Assembly (NCBI RefSeq): GCF_039533965.1
Contig: NZ_BAAAUN010000001.1
Location: 868,001 to 932,000 of the forward strand
Reading direction: 5' to 3'
Source: Microbacterium luteolum
Lineage (GTDB): Bacteria > Actinomycetota > Actinomycetes > Actinomycetales > Microbacteriaceae
DNA: 64,000 nt
Each line of letters opens with the position of its first letter. Position 1 is the stretch's first letter. Of the stretch, positions 10,713-18,943 are shown piece after piece. The position numbers and the translations under genes were made by a program. Under the pieces are notes generated by a model. That model ran no database searches and was not told the origin of the DNA. It worked only from the letters and a program-made list of their open reading frames with translations.

Positions 10713-10884
10713 GAGTACTCCCTTATATGTCATGGGGAATGAGCGTTGAACGCGCACAACGGGTGCTGCGCGCGATCGCACGGGCTGACGCTCGGCGCCA
10801 GCCGGCCTCGGCAGGGAGTTCTCGGAAGAAATCTGCCTCAGGGGTTTGCGTGCGGGTCTTGCAAGATTTGCAATGGGGCCAGAT
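10713..10884 (-). other. rho 5' leader/thrB-rho intergenic region
   Basis: This 172-nt non-coding stretch separates thrB from rho. It holds two copies of the palindromic hexamer TTGCAA (10859-10864 and 10868-10873) three bases apart, close to the thrB end. No good intrinsic terminator hairpin is seen. Long rho leaders often carry autoregulation by Rho itself, so this is where such control would act. I cannot identify a specific element. Confidence 0.35.
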
Positions 10885-11844
10885 TCACGAAACTACGTGG
10901 AGCCCTCCGCTCGCCCCCACTGTACCACCACGGACGTCGACGGCGAGCAGGAGCGCCTCCCACGGGGTGTCGGTGACGCGATCGGCGAGATCCACGGCGT
11001 CCTGGCGGCTGCCGGGCCCATCGGCGAGCACGAGCACGCTCGGTCCGGCACCGGAGACCACGGCAGCGAAGCCCTCGGCGCGGAGCGCCTGCACCAGCCG
11101 CTGCGTCTCCGGCATCGCCTCGGCGCGATAGTCCTGATGAAGGCGGTCGGCCGTGGCGTCGAACAGCAGCTCGGGGCTCTGCATGAGCGCGGCGATGAGC
11201 AGAGCAGAGCGCGACACGTTGAACACGGCGTCGGCCGTGGAGACCTGCGGCGGCTGCAGCGATCGCGCCCGCGAGGTCGACATCGTGTACGCCGGGACGA
11301 GTACGAGCGGAGAGACTCCTCGGTGCACGAGGAGCTTCTTGTGCTGCGGGCCGCGCTCCCCCACCCAGGCGATCGTCAGTCCGCCGAACAGCGCGGGGGC
11401 GACGTTGTCGGGGTGACCTTCGAGTTCGGTGGCGAGGCGCAGCAGGTCGGCGTCGTCGATCTCGACGTCACCCTCCAGCAGCCCCTTGGCCGCGAGCACG
11501 CCGGCGGCGACCGCCGCGCCGGAGGACCCGAGCCCCCGACCGTGCGGCACGCCGTTCTCAGCGACGATCCGCAGTCCGGGGACCGGACGGCCGACGTCGG
11601 CGAAGACGTAGGCGATGGTGCGAACGATGAGGTTCGATGCGTCGCGCGGGATCTCCTCGGCGCCCGAGCCCGTGACCTCGATCTCGAGCCGACCGGCGGG
11701 AAGCGCGGTCACCTGGAGCGTGTCGTAGATGCTGAGAGCGAGCCCCAGGGTGTCGAAGCCCGGGCCGAGGTTCGCGCTCGTGGCGGGGACCGTCACCTCG
11801 ACGGTGCGCCCCTCGACGGGCTCGGAGGTGGCCGTCACCGTCAC
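10885..11844 (-). CDS. thrB: Homoserine kinase
   Basis: ThrB (319 aa, GHMP kinase superfamily) phosphorylates homoserine for threonine synthesis. The GHMP phosphate loop GRGLGSSGAAVAAG is near residues 102-115. The N-terminal PATSANLGPGFD is the substrate-side signature. The ATG overlaps the hom stop by 4 nt (ATGA), so the two are coupled. In many actinobacteria thrC sits between hom and thrB. It is missing here and not found elsewhere in the window, so threonine synthase must be encoded elsewhere. Confidence 0.94.
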   Translation of the reverse strand: MTVTATSEPVEGRTVEVTVPATSANLGPGFDTLGLALSIYDTLQVTALPAGRLEIEVTGSGAEEIPRDASNLIVRTIAYVFADVGRPVPGLRIVAENGVPHGRGLGSSGAAVAAGVLAAKGLLEGDVEIDDADLLRLATELEGHPDNVAPALFGGLTIAWVGERGPQHKKLLVHRGVSPLVLVPAYTMSTSRARSLQPPQVSTADAVFNVSRSALLIAALMQSPELLFDATADRLHQDYRAEAMPETQRLVQALRAEGFAAVVSGAGPSVLVLADGPGSRQDAVDLADRVTDTPWEALLLAVDVRGGTVGASGGLHVVS

Positions 11845-13145
11845 TCGCCTTCCACGCGCAGCACGGAGACGACGCGCTCCACGACCGCGCTGCCGGCGAG
11901 GGCATCGACTGTCGCGCTGAGCGCCTGCTCGGTCGCGCGGTGGGTGCCGATGATCAGTCGCGCGGTCGGCTCGTCCTCGCCCTCGACGGTCTGCACGACG
12001 GTCGCCACGGAGACGCCGCCGTCGCTGAGCGTGCCGGCGACCGTGGCGAGCACGCCCGGCGCATCCGCGACCTCGAGCGTGATCTGGTAGCGGGTGGTGA
12101 CGTGCCCGATCGGGACGACCGGGAGGTTCGCCCTGGTGGACTCGCCGACGCCCACGCCACCCGCGATGTGGCGGCGGGCAGCCGAGACGACGTCACCGAG
12201 AACGGCGGATGCCGTCTGCACGCCGCCCGCGCCCGCGCCGTAGAACATGAGGGAGCCTGCGGCCTCGGCCTCGACGAACACCGCGTTGTTCGCGCCGTGG
12301 ACGGATGCCAGCGGGTGCGAGACGGGAACGAGGGCCGGGTACACGCGGACCGAGATCGACTCCGTGCCGTCGGCCTCCAGCCGCTCGCACACGGCGAGCA
12401 GCTTGATCACGAAGCCGGCGGCACGCGCCTCTTCGATCATCGAGGCGGTGACGGAAGTGATGCCTTCGCGGTACACGGCATCGAGCGGCACGGCCGTGTG
12501 GAACGCGAGGCTCGCGAGGATGGCTGCCTTCTGCGCGGCGTCGTAGCCCTCGACATCCGCCGTCGGGTCCGATTCCGCGTAGCCCAGACGCTGGGCATCG
12601 GCGAGCACGTCGCCGAAGTCCGCTCCCTCGGTGTCCATCCGGTCGAGGATGTAGTTCGTCGTGCCGTTCACGATTCCCATGATCCGGACCACGCGGTCGC
12701 CGGCCAGCGAGTCACGCAGCGGGCGGATGATCGGGATGGCCCCCGCGGCGGCCGCCTCGTAGTAGACCGACGCGCCGACGCGATCGGCCGCCTCGAAGAG
12801 CTCAGGACCGTGCGTGGCGAGCAGCGCCTTGTTGGCGGTCACGACGTCTGCTCCGGAGCCGATCGCCTGGAGGATGTTCGTCCGGGCCGGCTCGATGCCG
12901 CCGATCAGCTCGATCACGATGTCGGAGCCGAGGATCAGCGTCTCGGCGTCGGTCGTGAAGAGCTCCTTCGGCAGGTCGGCGTCGCGCGGCGCGTCGACGT
13001 CGCGGACCGCGATGCCGGCGAGCTCCAGTTCGGCGCCGGCTCGGTCGGCGAGCTCATCGCCGTGTCGCAGCAGGAGAGCCGCGACCTGCGAGCCGACCGC
13101 TCCCGCGCCCAGCAGCGCCACACGAAGTCGTCGGTAGTCAGTCAT
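11841..13145 (-). CDS. hom: Homoserine dehydrogenase
   Basis: The 434-aa enzyme reduces aspartate semialdehyde to homoserine, the branch point to threonine and methionine. The Rossmann fold begins with LLGAGAVGSQ (11-20). The catalytic core includes VVTANKALLATHG near 100-112. The C-terminal ~80 residues form an ACT domain, which in this family mediates threonine feedback inhibition. It is monofunctional, with no fused aspartokinase. It starts 21 bp after the lysA stop with an AGGAG-type site, and is followed by thrB with overlap. Confidence 0.95.
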   Translation of the reverse strand: MTDYRRLRVALLGAGAVGSQVAALLLRHGDELADRAGAELELAGIAVRDVDAPRDADLPKELFTTDAETLILGSDIVIELIGGIEPARTNILQAIGSGADVVTANKALLATHGPELFEAADRVGASVYYEAAAAGAIPIIRPLRDSLAGDRVVRIMGIVNGTTNYILDRMDTEGADFGDVLADAQRLGYAESDPTADVEGYDAAQKAAILASLAFHTAVPLDAVYREGITSVTASMIEEARAAGFVIKLLAVCERLEADGTESISVRVYPALVPVSHPLASVHGANNAVFVEAEAAGSLMFYGAGAGGVQTASAVLGDVVSAARRHIAGGVGVGESTRANLPVVPIGHVTTRYQITLEVADAPGVLATVAGTLSDGGVSVATVVQTVEGEDEPTARLIIGTHRATEQALSATVDALAGSAVVERVVSVLRVEGE

Positions 13146-13166
13146 GGTTGCTCCTTCGGAGGTGGG

Positions 13167-14585
13167 TCATCTGTCTCCCTCGGGGGCGTGCGCCCCGTCG
13201 ATGCCCGCGTCTCGGGCCAGCAGGTCGTCGATGGTCTCACCGCGGACGATGATCCTCGATCGACCGTCGCGCACGGCGACGATCGGCGGACGCGGAACAT
13301 GGTTGTAGTTGCTCGCCAGCGAGGCGCAGTACGCGCCCGTCGCCGGAACCGCGAGCAGATCGCCCGGCACGAGGTCGGCCGGCAGGTATTCATGATCGAC
13401 GACGATGTCGCCCGACTCGCAGTGCTTTCCGACGACGCGGCTGAGCTGCGGCTCCCCCACGCCGATGCGCGAAGCGAGCCGCGCCGAGAACTGGGCGCCG
13501 TAGAGGGCGGTGCGGGCGTTGTCGCTCATCCCGCCGTCGACGCTGACGTACCGGCGGACCGCACCGGATTCCACCGTCACGTCCTTCGTCGTGCCGACCT
13601 CGTACAGGGTCACGCCGGCGGTGCCGACGATCGCGCGCCCTGGTTCGAAAGACAGCGCGGGCACCGGGATGCCGCGCGCCGCGCAGCCTTCGGCGACCGC
13701 GGAGACGATCTCACCGGCGAGGACCTCGATCGGCGTCGGATCGTCGACCCGCGTGTAGGCGATGCCGAAACCGCCGCCGAGGTTCAGCAGCGGCACCGGA
13801 CCGCCGTCGAGGAGCGCGGCGTGCAGCTCCAGGACGCGGGAGGCCGATTCGCGGAAGCCCGCGACGCCGAAGATCTGCGAGCCGATATGGCAGTGCAGGC
13901 CGGCGAAGTCGAGCCCGGGGAGCTCCCGGATGCGGGCGACGGCAACTTCGGCCTCAGCGAGCGGGAACCCGAACTTCTGGTCCTCATGCGCCGTGGCGAG
14001 GAATTCGTGGGTCTCGGCATGGACGCCGCTGATGACGCGCACCAGCACCCGCTGGACGGCACCGGTCCGCGCGGTGATCGCGGCGAGACGCTCGATCTCG
14101 ATCGCGCTGTCGACGATGATCGTGCCGACGCCGGCGATCACGGCGCGCTCGAGCTCCGCTGTCGACTTGTTGTTCCCGTGGAAGCCGAGCGATTCGGGCG
14201 ACACCCCTGCGGCGAGCGCCACCTCGAGCTCGCCTCCGGTGCACACGTCGACGCGCAGTCCTTCGTCGACGACCCAGCGTGCGACGGTCGTCGAGAGGAA
14301 GGCCTTGCCCGCGTAGTACACCTGCGCCGTCGTGCCGTGGTCGGATGCGGCCTGATCGAAGGCGGTCCGGAAAGCCCTGGCGCGCCCCCGGACCTCGTCC
14401 TCGTCGAGCACGAGCAGCGGGGTGCCGTAGGTGCGGGCGAGGTCGGCCGCGCTCACGCCGGCGATCTCGAGGACGCCGTCGGCGTCGCGAACCGCAGATG
14501 CCGGCCACACTCCGCTCGCGAGATCGTTCGCGTCTTCGGGGACGACGAGCCATTCCGGGGCGAGCGAATCGGCAGGGGGAAGCAC
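13167..14585 (-). CDS. lysA: Diaminopimelate decarboxylase
   Basis: LysA (472 aa, fold-III PLP enzyme) decarboxylates meso-diaminopimelate to lysine, the last step of the pathway. The PLP lysine is Lys94 in YYAGKAF. The glycine-rich phosphate loop LNLGGGFGIAY and the C-terminal barrel with GKHCESGD follow in the usual order. GTG 14585 is the only conventional start in range, since no other lies in frame up to 14630. It heads the lysA-hom-thrB block. Upstream, 147 bp separate it from a divergent membrane-protein gene. Confidence 0.95.
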   Translation of the reverse strand: MLPPADSLAPEWLVVPEDANDLASGVWPASAVRDADGVLEIAGVSAADLARTYGTPLLVLDEDEVRGRARAFRTAFDQAASDHGTTAQVYYAGKAFLSTTVARWVVDEGLRVDVCTGGELEVALAAGVSPESLGFHGNNKSTAELERAVIAGVGTIIVDSAIEIERLAAITARTGAVQRVLVRVISGVHAETHEFLATAHEDQKFGFPLAEAEVAVARIRELPGLDFAGLHCHIGSQIFGVAGFRESASRVLELHAALLDGGPVPLLNLGGGFGIAYTRVDDPTPIEVLAGEIVSAVAEGCAARGIPVPALSFEPGRAIVGTAGVTLYEVGTTKDVTVESGAVRRYVSVDGGMSDNARTALYGAQFSARLASRIGVGEPQLSRVVGKHCESGDIVVDHEYLPADLVPGDLLAVPATGAYCASLASNYNHVPRPPIVAVRDGRSRIIVRGETIDDLLARDAGIDGAHAPEGDR

Positions 14586-14732
14586 TGAGCACCAATCGTG
14601 GGACGGATCTCGGGCTGAACACGCACATCGAGGTTGACCCGATTCTATGGCACCGCCTCCGGGCGCCTTGTCACGGTGACGCCGGACGTCAAGCCCCTCC
14701 GGCGGTTTCGCGGAGGCTCATAGGGTGGGGGC

Positions 14733-15782
14733 GTGATGAACACCGAATCGCCCTCCGAGACCACCGCTCGCCCCGGGCTCGTCGCGCGCGTCACCGAGCC
14801 CCTGATCGCGTGGGCGTTGCGCAGACGGCTCGTACGCGCCGCGCTGCTCTACACCGAGCGCCGCGGACCGATGCTCGCGGACAGCGTCACCTACCGAGCG
14901 CTGTTCAGCGTCTTCGCAGGCGTCCTCCTCGGCTTCTCCATCGCGGCGCTGTGGCTGGCGGGCAATCCCGACGCATGGCGGGCGATCATCGACTCGGTCC
15001 AGTCGGTGGTTCCCGGCCTGATCGGCGACGGCGGCGTGATCGACCCGAAGGATCTGCAGAAGCCCGCGTCCCTGTCGGTCGCGGGCATCGTCTCGTTGGT
15101 CGCCCTCATCGGCGCCGCCCTGGGTGCGATCGGGTCGCTCCGCACCGCCGTGCGCGTCATCGCCGGCACCGTGCAGGACGACATCCTCTGGGTGTGGGTG
15201 ATCCTGCGCAACCTCGCTCTGGCGCTCGGCATCGGCCTCTCGTTCGTCGCCGCGGCGGCCGTGACCTTCGTGGGTCAGCTCGGCGTCGCGTGGATCGGCG
15301 ATCTGCTCGGGCTCCCTGCGGACTCGCCGCTCGTCAGCTGGAGCGCACCGATCCTCTCCCTCGTGATCGTGTTCGCCCTCGACACGCTCCTGCTCGTCGG
15401 CATCTTCCGACTGCTGTCCGGTGTGCGCCCCGCGGCGCGCTCCCTGTGGAGCGGCGCGCTGCTCGGTGCGGTCGGTCTCGTCGTGCTGCAGCAGCTTTCG
15501 AGCCTGTTCGTCGGAGGCGCGACCAGCAACCCGCTGCTGGCCTCTTTCGCCTCCCTGCTCGCTCTGCTCATCTGGCTCAACCTCTCCACGCAGGTGATGC
15601 TGCTGGCCTGCGCGTTCATCGTCACCGCCGATGAGGAGCGGAAGGACCGTGTGCACCAGCGTTTCGGCGCCACGACGTTCCCGCAGCGACGCCTGCAGCG
15701 CGCCGAGGTCGACGTGCGGATCGCGACCGCCGAGCTCCGGGCCGCGCAGAAGGCACTTCCCGGCGGCGGTAAGGAATCCTGA
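14733..15782 (+). CDS. YihY/BrkB (UPF0761) family inner-membrane protein
   Basis: The 349-aa protein has about six hydrophobic helices (near 54-75, 110-135, 154-185, 205-235, 245-265, 275-300). The early signature DSVTYRALFSVF matches the YihY/BrkB family, which was once misnamed tRNA-processing ribonuclease BN. Its biochemical role is not established. The first codon is GTG 14733, with ATG as codon two. TAGGGT sits 6 nt before the GTG, as in several genes here, suggesting a leaderless transcript. A charged C-terminal tail ends PGGGKES. It lies between the lysine block and the TetR operon. Confidence 0.85.
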   Translation: MMNTESPSETTARPGLVARVTEPLIAWALRRRLVRAALLYTERRGPMLADSVTYRALFSVFAGVLLGFSIAALWLAGNPDAWRAIIDSVQSVVPGLIGDGGVIDPKDLQKPASLSVAGIVSLVALIGAALGAIGSLRTAVRVIAGTVQDDILWVWVILRNLALALGIGLSFVAAAAVTFVGQLGVAWIGDLLGLPADSPLVSWSAPILSLVIVFALDTLLLVGIFRLLSGVRPAARSLWSGALLGAVGLVVLQQLSSLFVGGATSNPLLASFASLLALLIWLNLSTQVMLLACAFIVTADEERKDRVHQRFGATTFPQRRLQRAEVDVRIATAELRAAQKALPGGGKES

Positions 15783-15795
15783 CGCCGTTTCGGCC

Positions 15796-15833
15796 CTCGT
15801 TGTGACCAGATCGGATATTGTGGTCACAACGAG
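15796..15833. promoter_or_regulatory. Perfect 13-bp inverted repeat, probable TetR operator
   Basis: Arms CTCGTTGTGACCA (15796-15808) and TGGTCACAACGAG (15821-15833) match perfectly around a 12-nt centre that contains GATATT, a possible -10. It lies between the YihY stop and the first hydrolase, whose third partner is a TetR regulator (16723-17304). TetR-family operators are typically such palindromes overlapping the promoter. A hairpin terminator for the upstream gene is the alternative, but no T-run follows and the right arm abuts the ribosome binding site. Confidence 0.65.
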
Positions 15834-15842
15834 AGGAAGCCC

Positions 15843-16748
15843 ATGGAACCCCGACGCGCGCTCGTCACCACTGCCGGTGCTGAGATCTCCTCCCTCGAGT
15901 GGTGGCCGACAGAGGAGACGGGCTCGACCGTCCTCCTGCTGCACGGCGGCGGCGCCGACAGCGCCGAACTGTCGTGGGCCGAGGTCGGACCCGCACTCGC
16001 AGCGGCCGGGCACCGCGTGATCGCTCCGGATCATCCGGGCTTCGGCCGCAGCCCGCGGGCGGAGTGGCCGCTCACACAGGAACGTCTCGTCCGCTATGTC
16101 GGCGAGTTCGCCGACGCGGTCGGTCTCACGGACTACGTGATCGGCGGTCTCTCGCTCGGCGGCGGAATGACGCTCGGCCACCTTCTCGAACGGCCGGGCC
16201 GCGCTCGCGGGGCGATGCTGCTCGGATGCTACGGCCTCATGCCCCGGCTCGCCGACGGCTTCCTCGGCGGACTGACCCACTTCACGACGTTCCTCCTGCT
16301 GCGGACCGGGGCACTGTCGGCGATGACCAGGCGCTACATGCGGAACCGCACGGCGATGGAGCGCGGCCTCCAGGATCTCGTCCGCAACCCGACGGCGCGC
16401 ACGCCGGAGCTCATCGATGCGGTCCTCGCCGAGGCGGCATCCGGCACCGGCACCGCCGTCTTCGGCGAGTGGCAGCACGACCAGGTCCTGTGGAATCGGC
16501 TGCGCACCGATTACGCGGACCAGCTGGCCTTGATCCGCACGCCGACGCTCTTCGTGCACGGCGATCACGACAGCGGCGTGCCGATCGCGCGCATCCGGTG
16601 CGCGGCGGAGCGGATGCCGCACGCGACGCTCCTCCCCGTCCCGGACGCGGGACACTGGGTGCAGCGCGACCGTCCCGACATGGTCGTCCCGGCGATGCTC
16701 GCCCACCTCCGGAGGATCGACGATGCCCCGACCACTCGTCCCGAATAG
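15843..16748 (+). CDS. Alpha/beta hydrolase (first gene of TetR operon)
   Basis: The 301-aa cytosolic protein has the alpha/beta-hydrolase triad: nucleophile Ser in GGLSLGGG (about 105), Asp in HGDHDSGVP and His in DAGHWVQ. The oxyanion HGGG is near residue 34-37. Between strands 6 and 7 a cap region with LADGFLGGLTHFTTFLL is fairly hydrophobic. The substrate is unknown. A perfect inverted repeat sits just upstream and a TetR gene overlaps its 3' end by 26 bp, so expression is probably ligand-controlled. GAGAGGAAG precedes the ATG. Confidence 0.85.
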   Translation: MEPRRALVTTAGAEISSLEWWPTEETGSTVLLLHGGGADSAELSWAEVGPALAAAGHRVIAPDHPGFGRSPRAEWPLTQERLVRYVGEFADAVGLTDYVIGGLSLGGGMTLGHLLERPGRARGAMLLGCYGLMPRLADGFLGGLTHFTTFLLLRTGALSAMTRRYMRNRTAMERGLQDLVRNPTARTPELIDAVLAEAASGTGTAVFGEWQHDQVLWNRLRTDYADQLALIRTPTLFVHGDHDSGVPIARIRCAAERMPHATLLPVPDAGHWVQRDRPDMVVPAMLAHLRRIDDAPTTRPE

Positions 16749-17304
16749 GCGGGAGCGCATCCTCGACGCCGCCGAGGAGCTCGTGCTCGCCGATGGATTC
16801 GACGCGATGAGCGTCGCAGCGATCGCCGCGAACGCCGGAATCGGGAAGGGCGCCGTCTACCGGGAGTTCGCCTCCAAGCGCGACGTCCTCGATGCCCTGC
16901 TGCAGCGCGGCACCGCGCGGCTGAGTGATCGCGTGCGGGCCGAGACCGGCGAGCGACCGCCCCTCAGCGTCGCCTACCGGGCCTCCGCACGTGCAGTGCT
17001 GGACGATGCGCTGATGACCGCCGCATTCCTCGACGACCGCGGCATCCTCGGCAGCCACGTGACCGACGTGGACGACGGCCGCTACCGGGCGCGTCATCTC
17101 GGCGTGGTCGAGTGGGTGCGCGACCTGCATTCGCGGGGAGAGCTCGACCCACGAGTCGACCCGGAGTCGCTCGCCCTGGCGCTGTCGAGCGCGACGATCG
17201 GCCTGCTCTCCGCCGCCCGTCTGCTCGGCCCCCTCTCAGCGGAGCAGCTCGAGAGCGCGATCGACACCGTGGGCCTGATGGCCGCCGGCTTCGAGAGGAA
17301 CTGA
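16723..17304 (+). CDS. TetR/AcrR-family transcriptional regulator
   Basis: The 193-aa repressor has an N-terminal helix-turn-helix (residues ~8-54, with ILDAAEELVLADGFDAMSV and the recognition part GIGKGAVYREFASK). A variable ligand-binding helical domain of about 130 residues follows. It lies between two alpha/beta hydrolase genes: it overlaps the first by 26 bp and precedes the second by 3 bp. The 13-bp inverted repeat at 15796-15833 is its likely operator, which makes the operon autoregulated. The ligand is unknown but is probably a hydrolase substrate or product. Confidence 0.9.
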   Translation: MPRPLVPNRRERILDAAEELVLADGFDAMSVAAIAANAGIGKGAVYREFASKRDVLDALLQRGTARLSDRVRAETGERPPLSVAYRASARAVLDDALMTAAFLDDRGILGSHVTDVDDGRYRARHLGVVEWVRDLHSRGELDPRVDPESLALALSSATIGLLSAARLLGPLSAEQLESAIDTVGLMAAGFERN

Positions 17305-17307
17305 CCA

Positions 17308-18039
17308 ATGCACGTGAACCGCTTCGGCGCGGAAGGCAGCAGGCCGCTGCTGCTCCTGCACGGCGGCGGCGTGGCGGGGTGGATGTGGGAGCCGATGCGC
17401 GCGCACCTCGACCAGGAGCGCCGGATCCTCGTGCCCGACCTGCCGGGTCATGGGCGCAGCGCGCACCAGACCTACACCTCGCACGACGATGTGCTCCCGG
17501 CGCTCGAGAAGCTGCTCGAACACGAGGGTCGGCCTGCGACGGTCGTCGGCTTCTCACTCGGCGCCCAGCTGGCAGTGCTGCTCGCCGCCCGACGCCCGGA
17601 TCTGGTCGCGGACGTGATCGTCGTCAGCGCCCAGGCCGTCCCGCTGCGGGCTGTCGGCCCCACGCTCGCCCTGCTCGGTGCGACGGCAGGACTCGCTCGA
17701 CAGAAGTGGTTCGCGAAGCTCCAGGCGCGGGAGCTGTTCGTGCCGCCCGAGCATCTCCACGACTACGTGCGCACATCGGCCGGCATATCCCGAGAGACCC
17801 TGCTCAACGCCGTCGGCGAGAACCTGCGTTTCACACCGCCGGACGGGTGGCGGGACTTCCCGGGCTCAGCGCTGATCCTCGCGGGCTCGAAGGAGAAATC
17901 GCTGATGAAGCGCTCGGCCGCCGCGCTGCAGGAGGCCCGGCCGCTGAGCGAGCGGGAGATCGTCGACGGGTGCGGTCACGGCATCCCGCTGCAGCGCGCC
18001 TCCTGGCTCGCTCGGCGTATCGAATCCCGGACGCGCTGA
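17308..18039 (+). CDS. Alpha/beta hydrolase (third gene of TetR operon)
   Basis: This 243-aa hydrolase resembles the first gene of the operon in fold only. The nucleophile is in VVGFSLGAQ (near residue 82), the oxyanion stretch is LHGGG, and the His lies in GCGHGIPLQ. The usual acid in the GxxD turn after strand 7 is not obvious (AGSKEKSLM), so the acid may sit elsewhere. It starts 3 nt after the TetR stop. Two hydrolases flanking one regulator suggest successive steps on one class of ester or lactone, but no substrate can be named. Confidence 0.82.
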   Translation: MHVNRFGAEGSRPLLLLHGGGVAGWMWEPMRAHLDQERRILVPDLPGHGRSAHQTYTSHDDVLPALEKLLEHEGRPATVVGFSLGAQLAVLLAARRPDLVADVIVVSAQAVPLRAVGPTLALLGATAGLARQKWFAKLQARELFVPPEHLHDYVRTSAGISRETLLNAVGENLRFTPPDGWRDFPGSALILAGSKEKSLMKRSAAALQEARPLSEREIVDGCGHGIPLQRASWLARRIESRTR

Positions 18040-18052
18040 CCACGACCGCCGC

Positions 18053-18904
18053 TCAGCTCGGGCAGACGCCCTTCTCCAGCAGAGCCGGATCCGTGGCGAT
18101 CGCTCCATCCACGTCGATGTCGATCACGGCCTCGCTGCCCACGATCTCGAGGCCCGTGAGGGTGAGCCCCGCCGGGAGCTGGTCCGCGATGCAGATGCGC
18201 TGCGTCTGCGTGAGGTTGTCGCCGACGGAGCCGAGCATCGAGCCGACGCCGTCCACATCGACATCGAGCCCGCCGATCGACAGCCCCACCGGCGTGAGCT
18301 CCAGGTCTCCCTCTGCGGCGCCGGGCGTGAGCGTCAGAGTGATCGGGACGGCCGCGCCGAAGACGGTGAACGAGCCGCCCAGCGTCGCGTTCGGCGCGTC
18401 GAAGACGACCGACTCGACCGGCAGGTCGGTGCCGGCGAGCAGCGTGGTGAACTCCGCTTGATCGATCCGGATCGTGCCGGATGCTCCGCCGAGGTCTCCC
18501 CCGCGCAGCGGGATCCCCGTCGCGGTGACATCCGCGGCGCCGGTGATCCCCTCGAGGGTCACGGCATCCGTCGACAGGTGCAGCATGTCGAGGCGTCCGC
18601 CGATCAGCTGCGGGAGCAGCACGCCCTCCGCGTCGACGTCGAGCTGCTGGTCGGCGGGGAGGTCGAGCTGCTCGATGACGAGCGAGCGCACGACCCCCGG
18701 GAGGATCGAGCGCGCGATGAACTCCGCCGCGACGACGAGCAGCGCCAGCAGCACCACGACGATCAGCAGCACCCACGGCCAGCGGCGACGGCGCTTCGGC
18801 CGCGCGGCATCCGCCTTCCCGGGCGCATCGGACCCCGGGATCACGAGCGTCGGATGCTCTGCCGAAGCGTCCGGATACGGCAGGGTGTGGTTGTCGTCGC
18901 TCAT
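18053..18904 (-). CDS. DUF2993 (LmeA-like) membrane-anchored protein
   Basis: The 283-aa protein has a Pro/Asp-rich cytosolic N-terminus (1-35), a basic patch KRRRRWPW, one membrane helix (41-62), and an extracytoplasmic domain from ~65 whose FIARSILPGVV onset and beta-rich pattern match DUF2993. LmeA of mycobacteria, the best-known member, binds phosphoinositides and affects lipomannan maturation. That function is only suggested here. It is convergent with the TetR operon and lies 39 bp after the argS stop. CAGGAT lies 6 nt before the ATG. Confidence 0.8.
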   Translation of the reverse strand: MSDDNHTLPYPDASAEHPTLVIPGSDAPGKADAARPKRRRRWPWVLLIVVVLLALLVVAAEFIARSILPGVVRSLVIEQLDLPADQQLDVDAEGVLLPQLIGGRLDMLHLSTDAVTLEGITGAADVTATGIPLRGGDLGGASGTIRIDQAEFTTLLAGTDLPVESVVFDAPNATLGGSFTVFGAAVPITLTLTPGAAEGDLELTPVGLSIGGLDVDVDGVGSMLGSVGDNLTQTQRICIADQLPAGLTLTGLEIVGSEAVIDIDVDGAIATDPALLEKGVCPS

Positions 18905-18943
18905 GCTGCCATCCTGCCCTACCGGCGCGTTCGGCAGCGGTCG

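Noticed and set aside
11940..14588. 882-codon plus-strand frame
   Set aside because: Antisense shadow of hom and lysA; low-complexity composition and no homology signal.
15796..15833. Inverted repeat read as terminator of the YihY gene
   Set aside because: No T-run, and the right arm touches the next ribosome binding site; an operator fits better given the TetR gene.
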